From Acidobacteriota bacterium (GTDB taxonomy: Bacteria > Acidobacteriota > Blastocatellia > Pyrinomonadales > Pyrinomonadaceae), in assembly GCA_013140875.1 (NCBI GenBank), contig JABFSB010000514.1:1-14414 (forward strand): 14,414 nt of DNA. Reading direction: 5' to 3'. This document shows, one piece after another, positions 7,264-14,414 of the stretch. The position numbers were made by a program, and so were the translations under genes. Within the stretch, counting starts at the first letter, position 1, and each line of letters opens with the position of its first letter. The notes under the pieces were generated by a model, which was not told where the DNA came from, searched no databases, and saw only the letters and a program-made list of their open reading frames with translations.

Positions 7264-9502
7264 GACAACGGGCGTGAACACGACGACGTACGCCCACGAC
7301 CAGCTTTCGCGGATGACGAGCGAGACGGTCGACTTCGACGCTCTCGCGAACAATCAGACCATCGGTTATACATACAACTTGGGCGGCGGGCTGAAGTCGA
7401 TCACCGACCCTTTCAATTCGACGGTCGATAACACAAACGACAAAACGGGCCGACTGACCGCGGTCGACGGAACAGCCTGGGCCCAGAATACAACCGGCGA
7501 CTATGCCTCGAACATCAAATATCGTGCATTCGGCCAGGTAAAGCAGATGGACTACGATCTTCCCAACGACGACTCGCAGATAAAGCTGGAATACGACAGT
7601 CGCCTGAGAGTGAATCACTCGGAAGCGACGCAGGCCGGAAGCACGAGCAGCTTTTTGATGAAGGCGGATTACAGCTATCTGGCGGATAGCCGAATATCAG
7701 CAAAGAACGATACTTTGAACGATTCCTGGGATAGAACGATGAAATACGACTTCGCTGGGAGGCTCAAGTTTAACCAGTTCGGAACCGGGATAGGCTCAGA
7801 CGGCTATACGCAGAAACTTGTCTACGAGCAGACGCTCGCTTTCGACAGCTTTTCGAACATGACATCCCGAACAACGACGCATTGGGATGCTCCGAACTCG
7901 TTCACGGCTACCTACACAAACGGCCGACAGAATGCCTTGACGGGCGAGACGTTAACCTTTGACGCTTCGGGCAACATAATCGTTTCGCAGCCGGACACAA
8001 ACAATCCGCACAACGTTCAGACGACGACGCTTGATGCCTCAGGCCGACGAACGAAGTTCAACGGCAAAACTAAAGGGAGGCAGGGCGGATACTTGAACTA
8101 TGTCTCGGAGGACATCACCGAACAGGTATTTGATGGTGACGGCCGTCCGGTAGTCGAAAAGACGGGGCATCGCAGTTATCACATAAACAATGTTCCCACG
8201 ACAACACTTACCGCCGATCCTCGGGGTTACCAGATATGGTCGAGTGTTCTCGGCTCGGTTCTCACATCCGTTCTTCCTTCGGGTACAAAATCCCTGACGA
8301 ATGTATATGCCGGCGGTGCCGTCATTGCCCGGCAGAACCGTTATACGGACAGCAGCACAAATTACGATTCGATCTCATGGAGGACGGCCGACCCGGTGAC
8401 GGGTACTGTCGGCTGGTACAATTACTCATCTGGAGGAAGTGCTTCCGGCACGGAAGAGACGGAGCCGCTCGGCCAAAGCCTTCACAAAACGGACCCGACC
8501 GATTACACGCCACCGGGAAATGAATCATTCATCGGATACGCGGGTGACCCGCAGTGGCAATGCGAGGAGAAAAACGCTTCGTGGCTGTGGGGAGAGTTCC
8601 ACAAATGGCCGGTAAGCTGTCAATCGCGGCACATGCAGGAAGCGACGGTGACAGTCTACGACTACTCGACCGACAAAAAAGAAAATCCGCAGGCGATTGC
8701 CCACGGACCGATTGACAGCCCGCTGCCGGCCGGATACTCTCCCGATCGCGGGATGTCATACACTTCAAAGTCGATGATGAGCTTCGCCCTGACTTCGAGC
8801 CACTCTAAGGATGGCGGAGAGGGCGACGGAAAGTGCAAGCGAAAAGATGGAACTTACATCGAACCATGCGAAAGCAAAGCCGACCCAGCGCCGCTTGTGA
8901 TTCCTAATTTTCAGGATGCGAGCGTGTCCGGCGTTGATCCTTACGTAGACGGTGACCATACTAAGGCTCAACAACTTCCGCAATGTCTACGCGATTTTCT
9001 TAGGCCGTTCTTTCCAACGATGCAAGTTGGTAATTTCACGACTATCTCTCCTGTGGATGACGCCCAATTTATTTCGGGCTTGCCGCTTTATGTAAGTGGA
9101 AAAACGACTTCGGCGATAACGTTAGGTCTTTACGACATACACTACGATTCTGGACAAGTTGATTTAACAGGCGGTCAGGACAAAAGCTCAATAGGTACCA
9201 TTGCAGAAGAGCTGGCTCATACGACACAGTTCATACAAATATGGGATGAACAAGAAAGAAAACACGGGCCTACTCAGTCTCATAAACTCGCCCAGTCAAC
9301 CTGGCAAGGTAATTACCTAGCCGAATCAGGAAAAATCATCGTAAAAAATGTGGCAAAGACGGCGATATCAGCCGCAACCGGCGTTGCGCTGCCACAGCAA
9401 GACAGCTACCGCGACAATAAGTATGAAAAGGATGCGCAGGCGATTCGTAAGACTGTTCAAGCCGCTGTGGATAAACTCGTAAAGAGTCCATGTTACCCGT
9501 GA
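6872..9502 (+). CDS. 5'-truncated RHS fragment with zincin-like tip (cassette 3)
   Basis: The frame opens after a stop at 6821-6823. RHS sequence begins at YEDILGRSWKTV (from about 6839), in mid-core, with no ribosome binding site before GTG 6872. The 876 residues carry YD repeats, then ADPVTG, an ETEPLG block, a widened Cys pair (8561-8620) and a GGEGDG linker. The tip (about 8900-9502) contains LGLYDIHY, then TIAEELAHTTQF (Glu779 to His783), and later YEKDA (Glu852). This arrangement resembles DUF4157-type HExxH metallopeptidase tips, where HElaHvvQ is followed by a downstream Glu in a YE-x-(E/D)-A context. Here the first zinc-ligand His is Glu, so the tip is either a degenerate peptidase or a variant with another ligand set. 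The frame is intact to the end. A small exported protein follows. Confidence 0.8.
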   Translation: MVMKWDGTTAYTTTEQKFNGRDQVLKTIQTDNVSNPIKTQEVTMTYDGHGRMKTRHYPIEDANTYTDWIYNADDSVQQIIDPRLAITNFTYGDPRGLTTQISYSVPNGSTIPVTPTTNFTYDNLGNRTSMTTTGVNTTTYAHDQLSRMTSETVDFDALANNQTIGYTYNLGGGLKSITDPFNSTVDNTNDKTGRLTAVDGTAWAQNTTGDYASNIKYRAFGQVKQMDYDLPNDDSQIKLEYDSRLRVNHSEATQAGSTSSFLMKADYSYLADSRISAKNDTLNDSWDRTMKYDFAGRLKFNQFGTGIGSDGYTQKLVYEQTLAFDSFSNMTSRTTTHWDAPNSFTATYTNGRQNALTGETLTFDASGNIIVSQPDTNNPHNVQTTTLDASGRRTKFNGKTKGRQGGYLNYVSEDITEQVFDGDGRPVVEKTGHRSYHINNVPTTTLTADPRGYQIWSSVLGSVLTSVLPSGTKSLTNVYAGGAVIARQNRYTDSSTNYDSISWRTADPVTGTVGWYNYSSGGSASGTEETEPLGQSLHKTDPTDYTPPGNESFIGYAGDPQWQCEEKNASWLWGEFHKWPVSCQSRHMQEATVTVYDYSTDKKENPQAIAHGPIDSPLPAGYSPDRGMSYTSKSMMSFALTSSHSKDGGEGDGKCKRKDGTYIEPCESKADPAPLVIPNFQDASVSGVDPYVDGDHTKAQQLPQCLRDFLRPFFPTMQVGNFTTISPVDDAQFISGLPLYVSGKTTSAITLGLYDIHYDSGQVDLTGGQDKSSIGTIAEELAHTTQFIQIWDEQERKHGPTQSHKLAQSTWQGNYLAESGKIIVKNVAKTAISAATGVALPQQDSYRDNKYEKDAQAIRKTVQAAVDKLVKSPCYP

Positions 9503-9507
9503 CAATT

Positions 9508-10014
9508 ATGAAAATAATTCTTATCCCAATCGCGTTCATTGGTTTCTTTTTAGTTCAATTCCAGAACTGTTCGAGCGAGTGTTCGAATAAGCCCGGAGCA
9601 GACGAGTATAGACAAATCGTTGAGAGTATTTCTCCAAGTAATACTGTCGCAGTGAAAAGGTTCTCAGCATTCCCTGTGGACAAACAGATTACAATTTTTC
9701 TTTACGCAAGAGGATGTACCGGCGACCCCCGCATAAGGCCATACTTAATTCTTGATGGCGAAAAGAAGATCCCGGCGATCGTCGAACGAATCAAAACTGA
9801 GGAGAAACTATGGGACAAAGAAGAGCTTGTCTCGGTCTTGATACCAATCAACACTCAGTGCCGATGTATAACGAAGAATTCCGACGTAATAAAAATGCTT
9901 GAAGATATCGGAAGAGAATTAGATGAAAATAAGACTATCCCAGCCAACTATACATATAAGCAGATATATCACGATAGCGTAAAGGCTTTGAAGGAGCAAT
10001 TAGAGGAAAAATAG
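9508..10014 (+). CDS. Small exported protein, candidate immunity protein for tip 3
   Basis: A protein of 168 residues from ATG 9508, five bases after the RHS stop; ATG 9490 would add six residues and overlap the RHS gene by 13 bases. I prefer 9508 because MKIILIPIAFIGFFLV then begins as a classic signal peptide; neither start has a strong ribosome binding site. Cys residues after the hydrophobic stretch (QNCSSEC) could be lipidated, but the lipobox is poor. The mature part is charged, with further Cys (RGCTGD, QCRC) and a helical Lys/Glu-rich C-terminus. I recognise no family. Position directly after a tip, small size and export signal make it a likely immunity protein. Its stop TAG (10012-10014) is followed at once, in the same frame, by the next RHS fragment. 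Confidence 0.7.
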   Translation: MKIILIPIAFIGFFLVQFQNCSSECSNKPGADEYRQIVESISPSNTVAVKRFSAFPVDKQITIFLYARGCTGDPRIRPYLILDGEKKIPAIVERIKTEEKLWDKEELVSVLIPINTQCRCITKNSDVIKMLEDIGRELDENKTIPANYTYKQIYHDSVKALKEQLEEK

Positions 10015-13000
10015 TTGTGTTCGAAGTACCGACGTTCGACCGTGATGACCACGGATGCGGCCGGAACTTCTTTGGGCGATTCGCTTCATTCCTCCTTCGT
10101 CAAATACCGTTACGACATCGGGGCGAATGTCGAAGCCACGAGTCCGGCTCCGGCGGGAAATGCTCTCGGCAAAAAGACGACGCGGCTGTTCGACGCGGTT
10201 GGACGGCTGCAGAAAGAAACGATCGTAAACAGCGGGGCCTACACGCGGTACGAGTATCCGACCAACGGCGTCCAGTCGAAAGTGTTCTCCACGATCATCG
10301 ACACGAACGGCAACGGAGCCGACGCTCTCGACGAAGTTATGAGCGAGAGTTGGTCGGACGGAGCGGGACGAGTGAGAAGATCGCGGACACCGCATACTTT
10401 CGACGCCAGCGGAAATCCTTTAACCTGGGCCGGAACGATTGCGGAATACGACATCCTCGGCAGAGTCTCGCGCTCATCGGTTCCAACCGAAGTCTCAGTT
10501 CCCGACCCGAACAACCCCGACACCTGGACCCCAGCCGGCGACGATCAATCACGCGGCTTCCTGTGGACATACCAGAAATACGACTGGAAGAACCGCGTCG
10601 TAAGAAAGATAAACACCGACGGAGCGGATTCTCCGGTTCTCAACGACTCCGATGTTCTCGTATCTTACGACGGCTGTGGCTGTGCGGGCGGGCAGGTGAC
10701 GACGATCCAGAGTGAAAGAGTTCCGATTCCGGGGACTTTAAATTTCGGACGACGAGCTGAAAAAAGTTATGAGGATATACTTGGGCGAACGTATAGTGCC
10801 GAAACATTGAACTGGGACGGAAGCATCTACACAACCACAGTCAATAAGTTCAACGGACGAGATCAGTCCGTATCTATCAAGCAGTATGAAGGAACCCAAG
10901 GTAGTTCTACTTTTCAGGAATTAACTACGTCCTACGACGGATTTGGCCGAAAAGTGACGGAACATCTTCCGATAATGGATGTCGGAACAATTAAGAGCTA
11001 CCAATATCAGGCGGAGGATCAGTTAATCGCCCAATGGGATGCTCGTGGCGTGAAAACCGACTATCAATTCGACAGTCTCGGACGCTTGCAGACGATTAGT
11101 CAGGTTGCTCCTTCAAATTCTACGCTGCCGGCATCTCCGGTAATCACTTTTGGATACGATAATTTGGGTAACCGTCTTTGGATGCAGGACGGCATGGGAA
11201 GAATGGATTACGAATACGATGAGCTAACAAGATTGAAGGCGGAAACGCGGACGTTTAGCGCAGCGTTAACAGATGCTCCGCAGTCGGCGAACGGTTTCCG
11301 AATGTCTTATTCCTATCATTTAGGCGGCGATCTAAAAAATGTAACGTATCCAAATGGAAATGTTGTCAATTACAACCTTGATAAAACCGGAAGCAGTGAG
11401 TCCATTACGGGAACTGTAGATGGACAAGCAAAAACTTTTTTATCGAATGCGGATTACCGAGCCTGGGGAGCAACGAAGAAAGTAAGTTTTGGAAACGGAA
11501 CGAATTGGGAAATGGCTTACAACAACCGCCTGCTTCCCGATTCTGAAAAGTTCTTTGGCGTAGCCAGCGCAACCAACGCAGTTTTAGATAACAGGCTTAC
11601 CTATTATCCTGATGGAAATTTGAAGCTTATCGATAACAAAGCGGTGATAAACGCATACGAAATGGGTTTCGATTCAAAACTTGTCAAATATGACCACGCC
11701 GGAAGAATAGTTTCGGAACGCAGCGGTGATGAGGCGTTGGGTACGGCTACCTCTGCGAACTTTATAAAATACTCGTACGACTTTACTTACGATGTCTTCG
11801 GTAACAAGAAAACCGATTTTACCCGAACCGGCTTTCACCCCGGTGATAACCCCGGCGGGACTAAACATTATAACTATGTAAATAATCGACTCATGGGCGG
11901 AACCGTGACACTGCCTGATGGTTCCTTGTTGGGAAACGTACTCGCAGTGCAATATGACGCCGATGGAAGGCCAGTGGCAAACCAAAGTGCCGGGAGTTTA
12001 GCATCCACCTACAACACTGCCGGTTATTTAACCCGTCGAACTTCTGGTGCCGATAATTCGCAGGATTATTGGCAGGACGGAAGCGGTAATTTGTTAAAAG
12101 TAATAGATTTCAACAGAACTGAAGGCGAAACCTCGACGATAATAACGACGATTGTCAGATATTCGTTATGGTCGAGTGTAATCGGCGAGGCGATGCTTTT
12201 CGAAACAAATACCAGAGGAAGCATCATCCGCAAGAACACACAGACTTATATCTACGGGCTTGGTGACAGGATTGCGGTTACCAACGAAAAAACCGAATTA
12301 AGCACTCCGAATGATGTGTGGAAATTTACTGATTTCGAGTTTGATACGGCATTCAGGCAAAACAGTGTCAAATCGCAGTTTGAGACATCGAACCCGAGTA
12401 CCGCAGGGAATAACGGGACGGCCCGAATCGACTATCTCAGCACGCAGGGCTTGGAAATGTCTTCGATCAATCCCGGAAGTGCCGGAAGAAGCGCAGGTGT
12501 CCGCTGGGACACGACAGGATTTAATTTCTTTTCCGGTGGTGAATGTACCCTTGACGGAGTTTACATCGGCTGTGAATCCGTCGGACACTTAATGGGCTTT
12601 GAAGGAAACGGCGGTGCCGTTCAATGCCCTAATAACGATTGTGGACCCAGGACGGCCACTTACATCGATCCGTTTGGCCGGGGACACGATTTTCTGACCG
12701 GTGGTTTCGAGGCACACGCGGATGGCAGTTCTGGATTCGGAATACCGAGCGGCATTCTAAAAATGCGCGATAACTATGGCGCGATTTTTGGCAAGTTAGA
12801 TAATGAATACGCCATGCTTGGTTCCGGCGGGGGTGGAGGCAAATCCGGTGAAGGCGAGCCTTGTACATTACCTCAACCTGACGGCACCAAGATTCAAGGC
12901 ACAACGGACGAACACGGCGGTTGCAACCCCTCCATTGGCAATTTCGACGCGGGCACGAGTTATGGTTCCGGGTTTAACCTCGCTTGGGACGGTGGTGGGC

Positions 13001-13506
13001 AACGCGTAGATTGGCGATCCTATACGGTTTCGACACGGTATGGGAAATACTACGACTATGGACGTCTGGTAACAGATCACTCAAATCGATATACAGAACC
13101 ATTGAGAATAGGGGGCTTCGTAAACAGCGTTTGCTCGACTGCGCTTAACCCCCCGATTAGACCTAACACCTACTGGAGAGGCCCTGATGGACGGTTTTTC
13201 AAAGGGCCATTTTCTGCGGCCAAAGCTTTAAGCGTAGTGAAATACGGGACATTTGGTATTGGCACTGCGATTTCCGGTGCACAAATGATTAATGGTGACG
13301 TGTCGCCTTTGCAAGGAACAACCGACATAGCTTTCGGTGCCATAGGAGCTTTTGGTGGTCCCAAAGGTTGGGTTGTTTCGGGCGGGTATTTCTTGTACCA
13401 GAACTTACCCCCTCCGGCTTATGGGAACCCAGGAGCAAGAACGGTAAGTACAAACACTTGTCATGGTGGTCAAGATCATAACCCTAGCTCTCTTTTGGTG
13501 AGATAA
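10015..13506 (+). CDS. Long 5'-truncated RHS fragment with membrane-type tip (cassette 4)
   Basis: The 1163 residues start at TTG 10015, immediately after the previous stop; a real start is doubtful and ATG 10045 (MTTDAAGTS) is an alternative. It keeps more N-terminal core than cassettes 2 and 3, including FDAVGRLQ, the block shared with cassette 1 and YDGCGCAGG (about 10666-10692). YD repeats follow (YDNLGNRLW, FDSLGRLQ, YDADGRPV). The pre-tip region has C-x3-G-x4-C (12544-12573), CPNNDCGP, DPFGRGHDFLTGGF and a poly-Gly linker (about 12826-12860). The tip (about 13160-13506) reads WRGPDGRFFKGP, then a hydrophobic Gly-rich segment with FGAIGAFGGPKGWVVSGGYF. It aligns with tip 1 (RFF, S, G.G, D..F.A.G.FGG..G, YF), so I infer a membrane-active toxin. 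The extreme C-terminus (GNPGARTV...) is not shared. The product of 13556-13954 is the likely partner. Confidence 0.85.
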   Translation: MCSKYRRSTVMTTDAAGTSLGDSLHSSFVKYRYDIGANVEATSPAPAGNALGKKTTRLFDAVGRLQKETIVNSGAYTRYEYPTNGVQSKVFSTIIDTNGNGADALDEVMSESWSDGAGRVRRSRTPHTFDASGNPLTWAGTIAEYDILGRVSRSSVPTEVSVPDPNNPDTWTPAGDDQSRGFLWTYQKYDWKNRVVRKINTDGADSPVLNDSDVLVSYDGCGCAGGQVTTIQSERVPIPGTLNFGRRAEKSYEDILGRTYSAETLNWDGSIYTTTVNKFNGRDQSVSIKQYEGTQGSSTFQELTTSYDGFGRKVTEHLPIMDVGTIKSYQYQAEDQLIAQWDARGVKTDYQFDSLGRLQTISQVAPSNSTLPASPVITFGYDNLGNRLWMQDGMGRMDYEYDELTRLKAETRTFSAALTDAPQSANGFRMSYSYHLGGDLKNVTYPNGNVVNYNLDKTGSSESITGTVDGQAKTFLSNADYRAWGATKKVSFGNGTNWEMAYNNRLLPDSEKFFGVASATNAVLDNRLTYYPDGNLKLIDNKAVINAYEMGFDSKLVKYDHAGRIVSERSGDEALGTATSANFIKYSYDFTYDVFGNKKTDFTRTGFHPGDNPGGTKHYNYVNNRLMGGTVTLPDGSLLGNVLAVQYDADGRPVANQSAGSLASTYNTAGYLTRRTSGADNSQDYWQDGSGNLLKVIDFNRTEGETSTIITTIVRYSLWSSVIGEAMLFETNTRGSIIRKNTQTYIYGLGDRIAVTNEKTELSTPNDVWKFTDFEFDTAFRQNSVKSQFETSNPSTAGNNGTARIDYLSTQGLEMSSINPGSAGRSAGVRWDTTGFNFFSGGECTLDGVYIGCESVGHLMGFEGNGGAVQCPNNDCGPRTATYIDPFGRGHDFLTGGFEAHADGSSGFGIPSGILKMRDNYGAIFGKLDNEYAMLGSGGGGGKSGEGEPCTLPQPDGTKIQGTTDEHGGCNPSIGNFDAGTSYGSGFNLAWDGGGQRVDWRSYTVSTRYGKYYDYGRLVTDHSNRYTEPLRIGGFVNSVCSTALNPPIRPNTYWRGPDGRFFKGPFSAAKALSVVKYGTFGIGTAISGAQMINGDVSPLQGTTDIAFGAIGAFGGPKGWVVSGGYFLYQNLPPPAYGNPGARTVSTNTCHGGQDHNPSSLLVR
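10445..10571 (+). repeat. RHS core block identical to 1-127
   Basis: Second copy of the perfectly conserved block found at the left edge, inside the N-terminal part of cassette 4. Confidence 0.95.
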
Positions 13507-13555
13507 CCATCGAGTGTTATTCTTGGCGCAACTCGTTCGAGGATTTGCAAACTAC

Positions 13556-13954
13556 ATGACATTCATTAAAGCTTATAAGTACCTCTTCTATAGAACATAT
13601 ATTTGGCAGCTCAGAATGTTTGGGAGGCGAAATAATCCTGAGTTTTTAGGCATTCTTGCAAACTCTCTTTGCGTGTTCTTTAACTTACTTACTTTGTTGG
13701 CAGGTTTTCAGATCATTACTGGTCATACTTTCCGCACCGAAAAACTTTTTGCAATTGTTGGAATGTTGCTTCTATTGGGATTTAACTACATTTTTTTTCT
13801 TCATAATGGAAAAATGAGACTGATCTTGGCCGAATTTGCGGGCGAAACTGAAAATCAGAAAAAAAGGGGAGGGATTTTGTGCTGGGCCTACGTGATTGGA
13901 ACCTACTTAGCCTTTTTGGTTTCCGTGCTTATTTTGTCACCTGGTGTAAATTGA
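13556..13954 (+). CDS. Three-helix membrane protein, candidate immunity protein for tip 4
   Basis: A protein of 132 residues, homologous to the product of 3095-3493 along its whole length without gaps. GTG 13514 would add 14 residues. I chose ATG 13556 because the alignment then starts at the same point, both proteins have the same length, and GAGGA (13539-13543) lies upstream. The N-terminal motif KAYKYLFYR...WQLR matches RAYEYFYFR...WQLR of its relative. Hydrophobic segments are at about residues 31-55, 64-82 and 106-127, with the charged loop QKKR before the last. At least twenty positions are identical, but the proteins are otherwise well diverged, as expected for immunity proteins matched to diverged toxins. 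The gene begins 49 bases after the RHS stop. Its own stop codon is part of the following hairpin. Confidence 0.85.
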   Translation: MTFIKAYKYLFYRTYIWQLRMFGRRNNPEFLGILANSLCVFFNLLTLLAGFQIITGHTFRTEKLFAIVGMLLLLGFNYIFFLHNGKMRLILAEFAGETENQKKRGGILCWAYVIGTYLAFLVSVLILSPGVN

Positions 13955-13981
13955 GCTTGCCTAATAAGATGGGCAAGCTCA
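13952..13981 (+). terminator. Hairpin at the end of the last immunity-like gene
   Basis: TGAGCTTGCC (13952-13961) and GGCAAGCTCA (13972-13981) form a perfect 10-bp stem with a 10-base loop. The stop codon TGA is the first part of the stem. No T-run follows, so it may be a weak intrinsic terminator or an mRNA 3'-end stabiliser. Confidence 0.5.
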
Positions 13982-14156
13982 TTATGATTGAAACTCAAAT
14001 AATACTTTGTAGTAAGGCCAAAACATCGTACAAACCATATCGATCCTGCAAGCTTTGATCATAACTTTAGTATTTCTTTCTTAAAGGAACTGAAGGGGGT
14101 GAAGTAAAGCTGGACAAAAATCTCTCTTTCTCCTTCTGGTTTAGATTTAGTAGCAG
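13982..14156. other. AT-rich intergenic stretch without a recognised feature
   Basis: No supported gene was found. A purine-rich run (about 14085-14110) resembles a ribosome binding site, but no open frame follows it. Confidence 0.5.
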
Positions 14157-14209
14157 TGGCCATGGAAATCTGGGAAAGCGGCTTTGGTTTTCCCAGATTT
14201 CCATGGCCA
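14157..14209. repeat. 21-bp perfect inverted repeat
   Basis: The left arm 14157-14177 (TGGCCATGGAAATCTGGGAA plus A) is the exact reverse complement of 14189-14209, around an 11-base loop (14178-14188). TTTT follows at 14211-14214. A strong transcription terminator, a small palindromic mobile repeat or a recombination remnant are all possible. Confidence 0.85.
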
Positions 14210-14271
14210 GTTTTCAGGCGACGCTCGAAGACGGAGATTTTAGCGGGTCGAATATCTGCACAATTCTATGA

Positions 14272-14414
14272 TCTTTTCGGCTGGACCGCGACAGCGTGAA
14301 TGTTAAAAAGACGGCGGTTGAGTATCGGACGGTATTCGGGTCGCCTTCGGTGGCGGAGTATGGGCTTGTGAAGAGGGTCGAGGTGTTCGATCAGGGTTTT
14401 GCGAATGTCATAAA
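14272..14414 (+). pseudogene. Possible RHS-like core fragment running off the right edge
   Basis: After a stop at 14269-14271 a frame stays open to the window end and reads KKTAVEYRTVFGSPSVAEYG followed by LVKRVEVFDQGFANVIK. The EY...V...G rhythm and VFDQG look like the N-terminal RHS core, and codon use is GC-rich like the core blocks. No start codon or ribosome binding site is convincing. The preceding bases carry open stretches in two frames (TLEDGDFSGS in one, ISAQFYDLFGWTA in another), so the 5' part may be frameshifted. It could be the start of a fifth cassette. Confidence 0.4.

Noticed and set aside
6836..7618. Minus-strand open frame of 260 codons
   Set aside because: Shadow of the cassette 3 core, produced by the same repeat as the frame at 3341-4411.
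10017..10715. Plus-strand frame of 232 codons inside cassette 4
   Set aside because: Arg/Ser-rich shadow of the RHS frame with no recognisable motif.
13514..13555. GTG start for the last membrane protein
   Set aside because: The homologue at 3095-3493 aligns from ATG 13556 and both are then 132 residues.
1..14414. Insertion sequences, integrase sites, CRISPR, tRNA or rRNA genes
   Set aside because: None recognised on either strand; the repeats present are coding RHS core blocks and two hairpins.

Overview
The window is a tandem array of RHS/YD-repeat polymorphic-toxin cassettes, all on the + strand. Each cassette is a long RHS core (tyrosine/aspartate-rich repeats of the YDxxGR type) ending in a different C-terminal tip, followed by a small gene with the features of an immunity gene. 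No transposase, tRNA, rRNA, CRISPR array or housekeeping gene is visible. The YxGCGCAGG-type RHS core and the moderate GC content resemble large RHS proteins of Acidobacteriota (Blastocatellia-like). That assignment is a recollection of family style, not a search result.

Layout. Cassette 1 (3-2966) is the 3' part of an RHS gene entering from the left; its tip is glycine-rich and hydrophobic, and a three-helix membrane protein follows (3095-3493). Cassette 2 (3572-6119) is a 5'-truncated RHS fragment. Its tip, a JAMM/DUF4329-like domain with an HSH motif, is now one frame away from the core, and a lipoprotein-like gene overlaps its end (6110-6799). Cassette 3 (6872-9502) is another 5'-truncated RHS fragment, with a zincin-like tip whose HExxH reads EELAH; a small secreted or lipoprotein gene follows (9508-10014). 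Cassette 4 (10015-13506) is a longer RHS fragment that begins directly after the previous stop codon. Its tip is homologous to tip 1, and it is followed by a membrane protein (13556-13954) homologous to, and exactly as long as, the first one. The right end (13955-14414) holds a hairpin after the last gene, a 21-bp perfect inverted repeat and a probable further RHS-like fragment.

How it fits together. Cassettes 2-4 lack the N-terminal part of an RHS protein and have no convincing translation start. They begin inside the core, and cassettes 2 and 3 begin at the same core position. Near-identical core blocks recur: 3561-3963 with 6861-7263, and 1-127 with 10445-10571. This is the architecture expected of orphan (displaced) RHS toxin-immunity modules, which can serve as a store of alternative tips through recombination in the shared core. 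The best candidate for something new is the tip 1/tip 4 family with its three-helix membrane partner: toxin-like and immunity-like halves occur together twice and have diverged together. Cassettes 2 and 3 add two further, unrelated tip/partner pairs whose partners carry export signals rather than several membrane helices.
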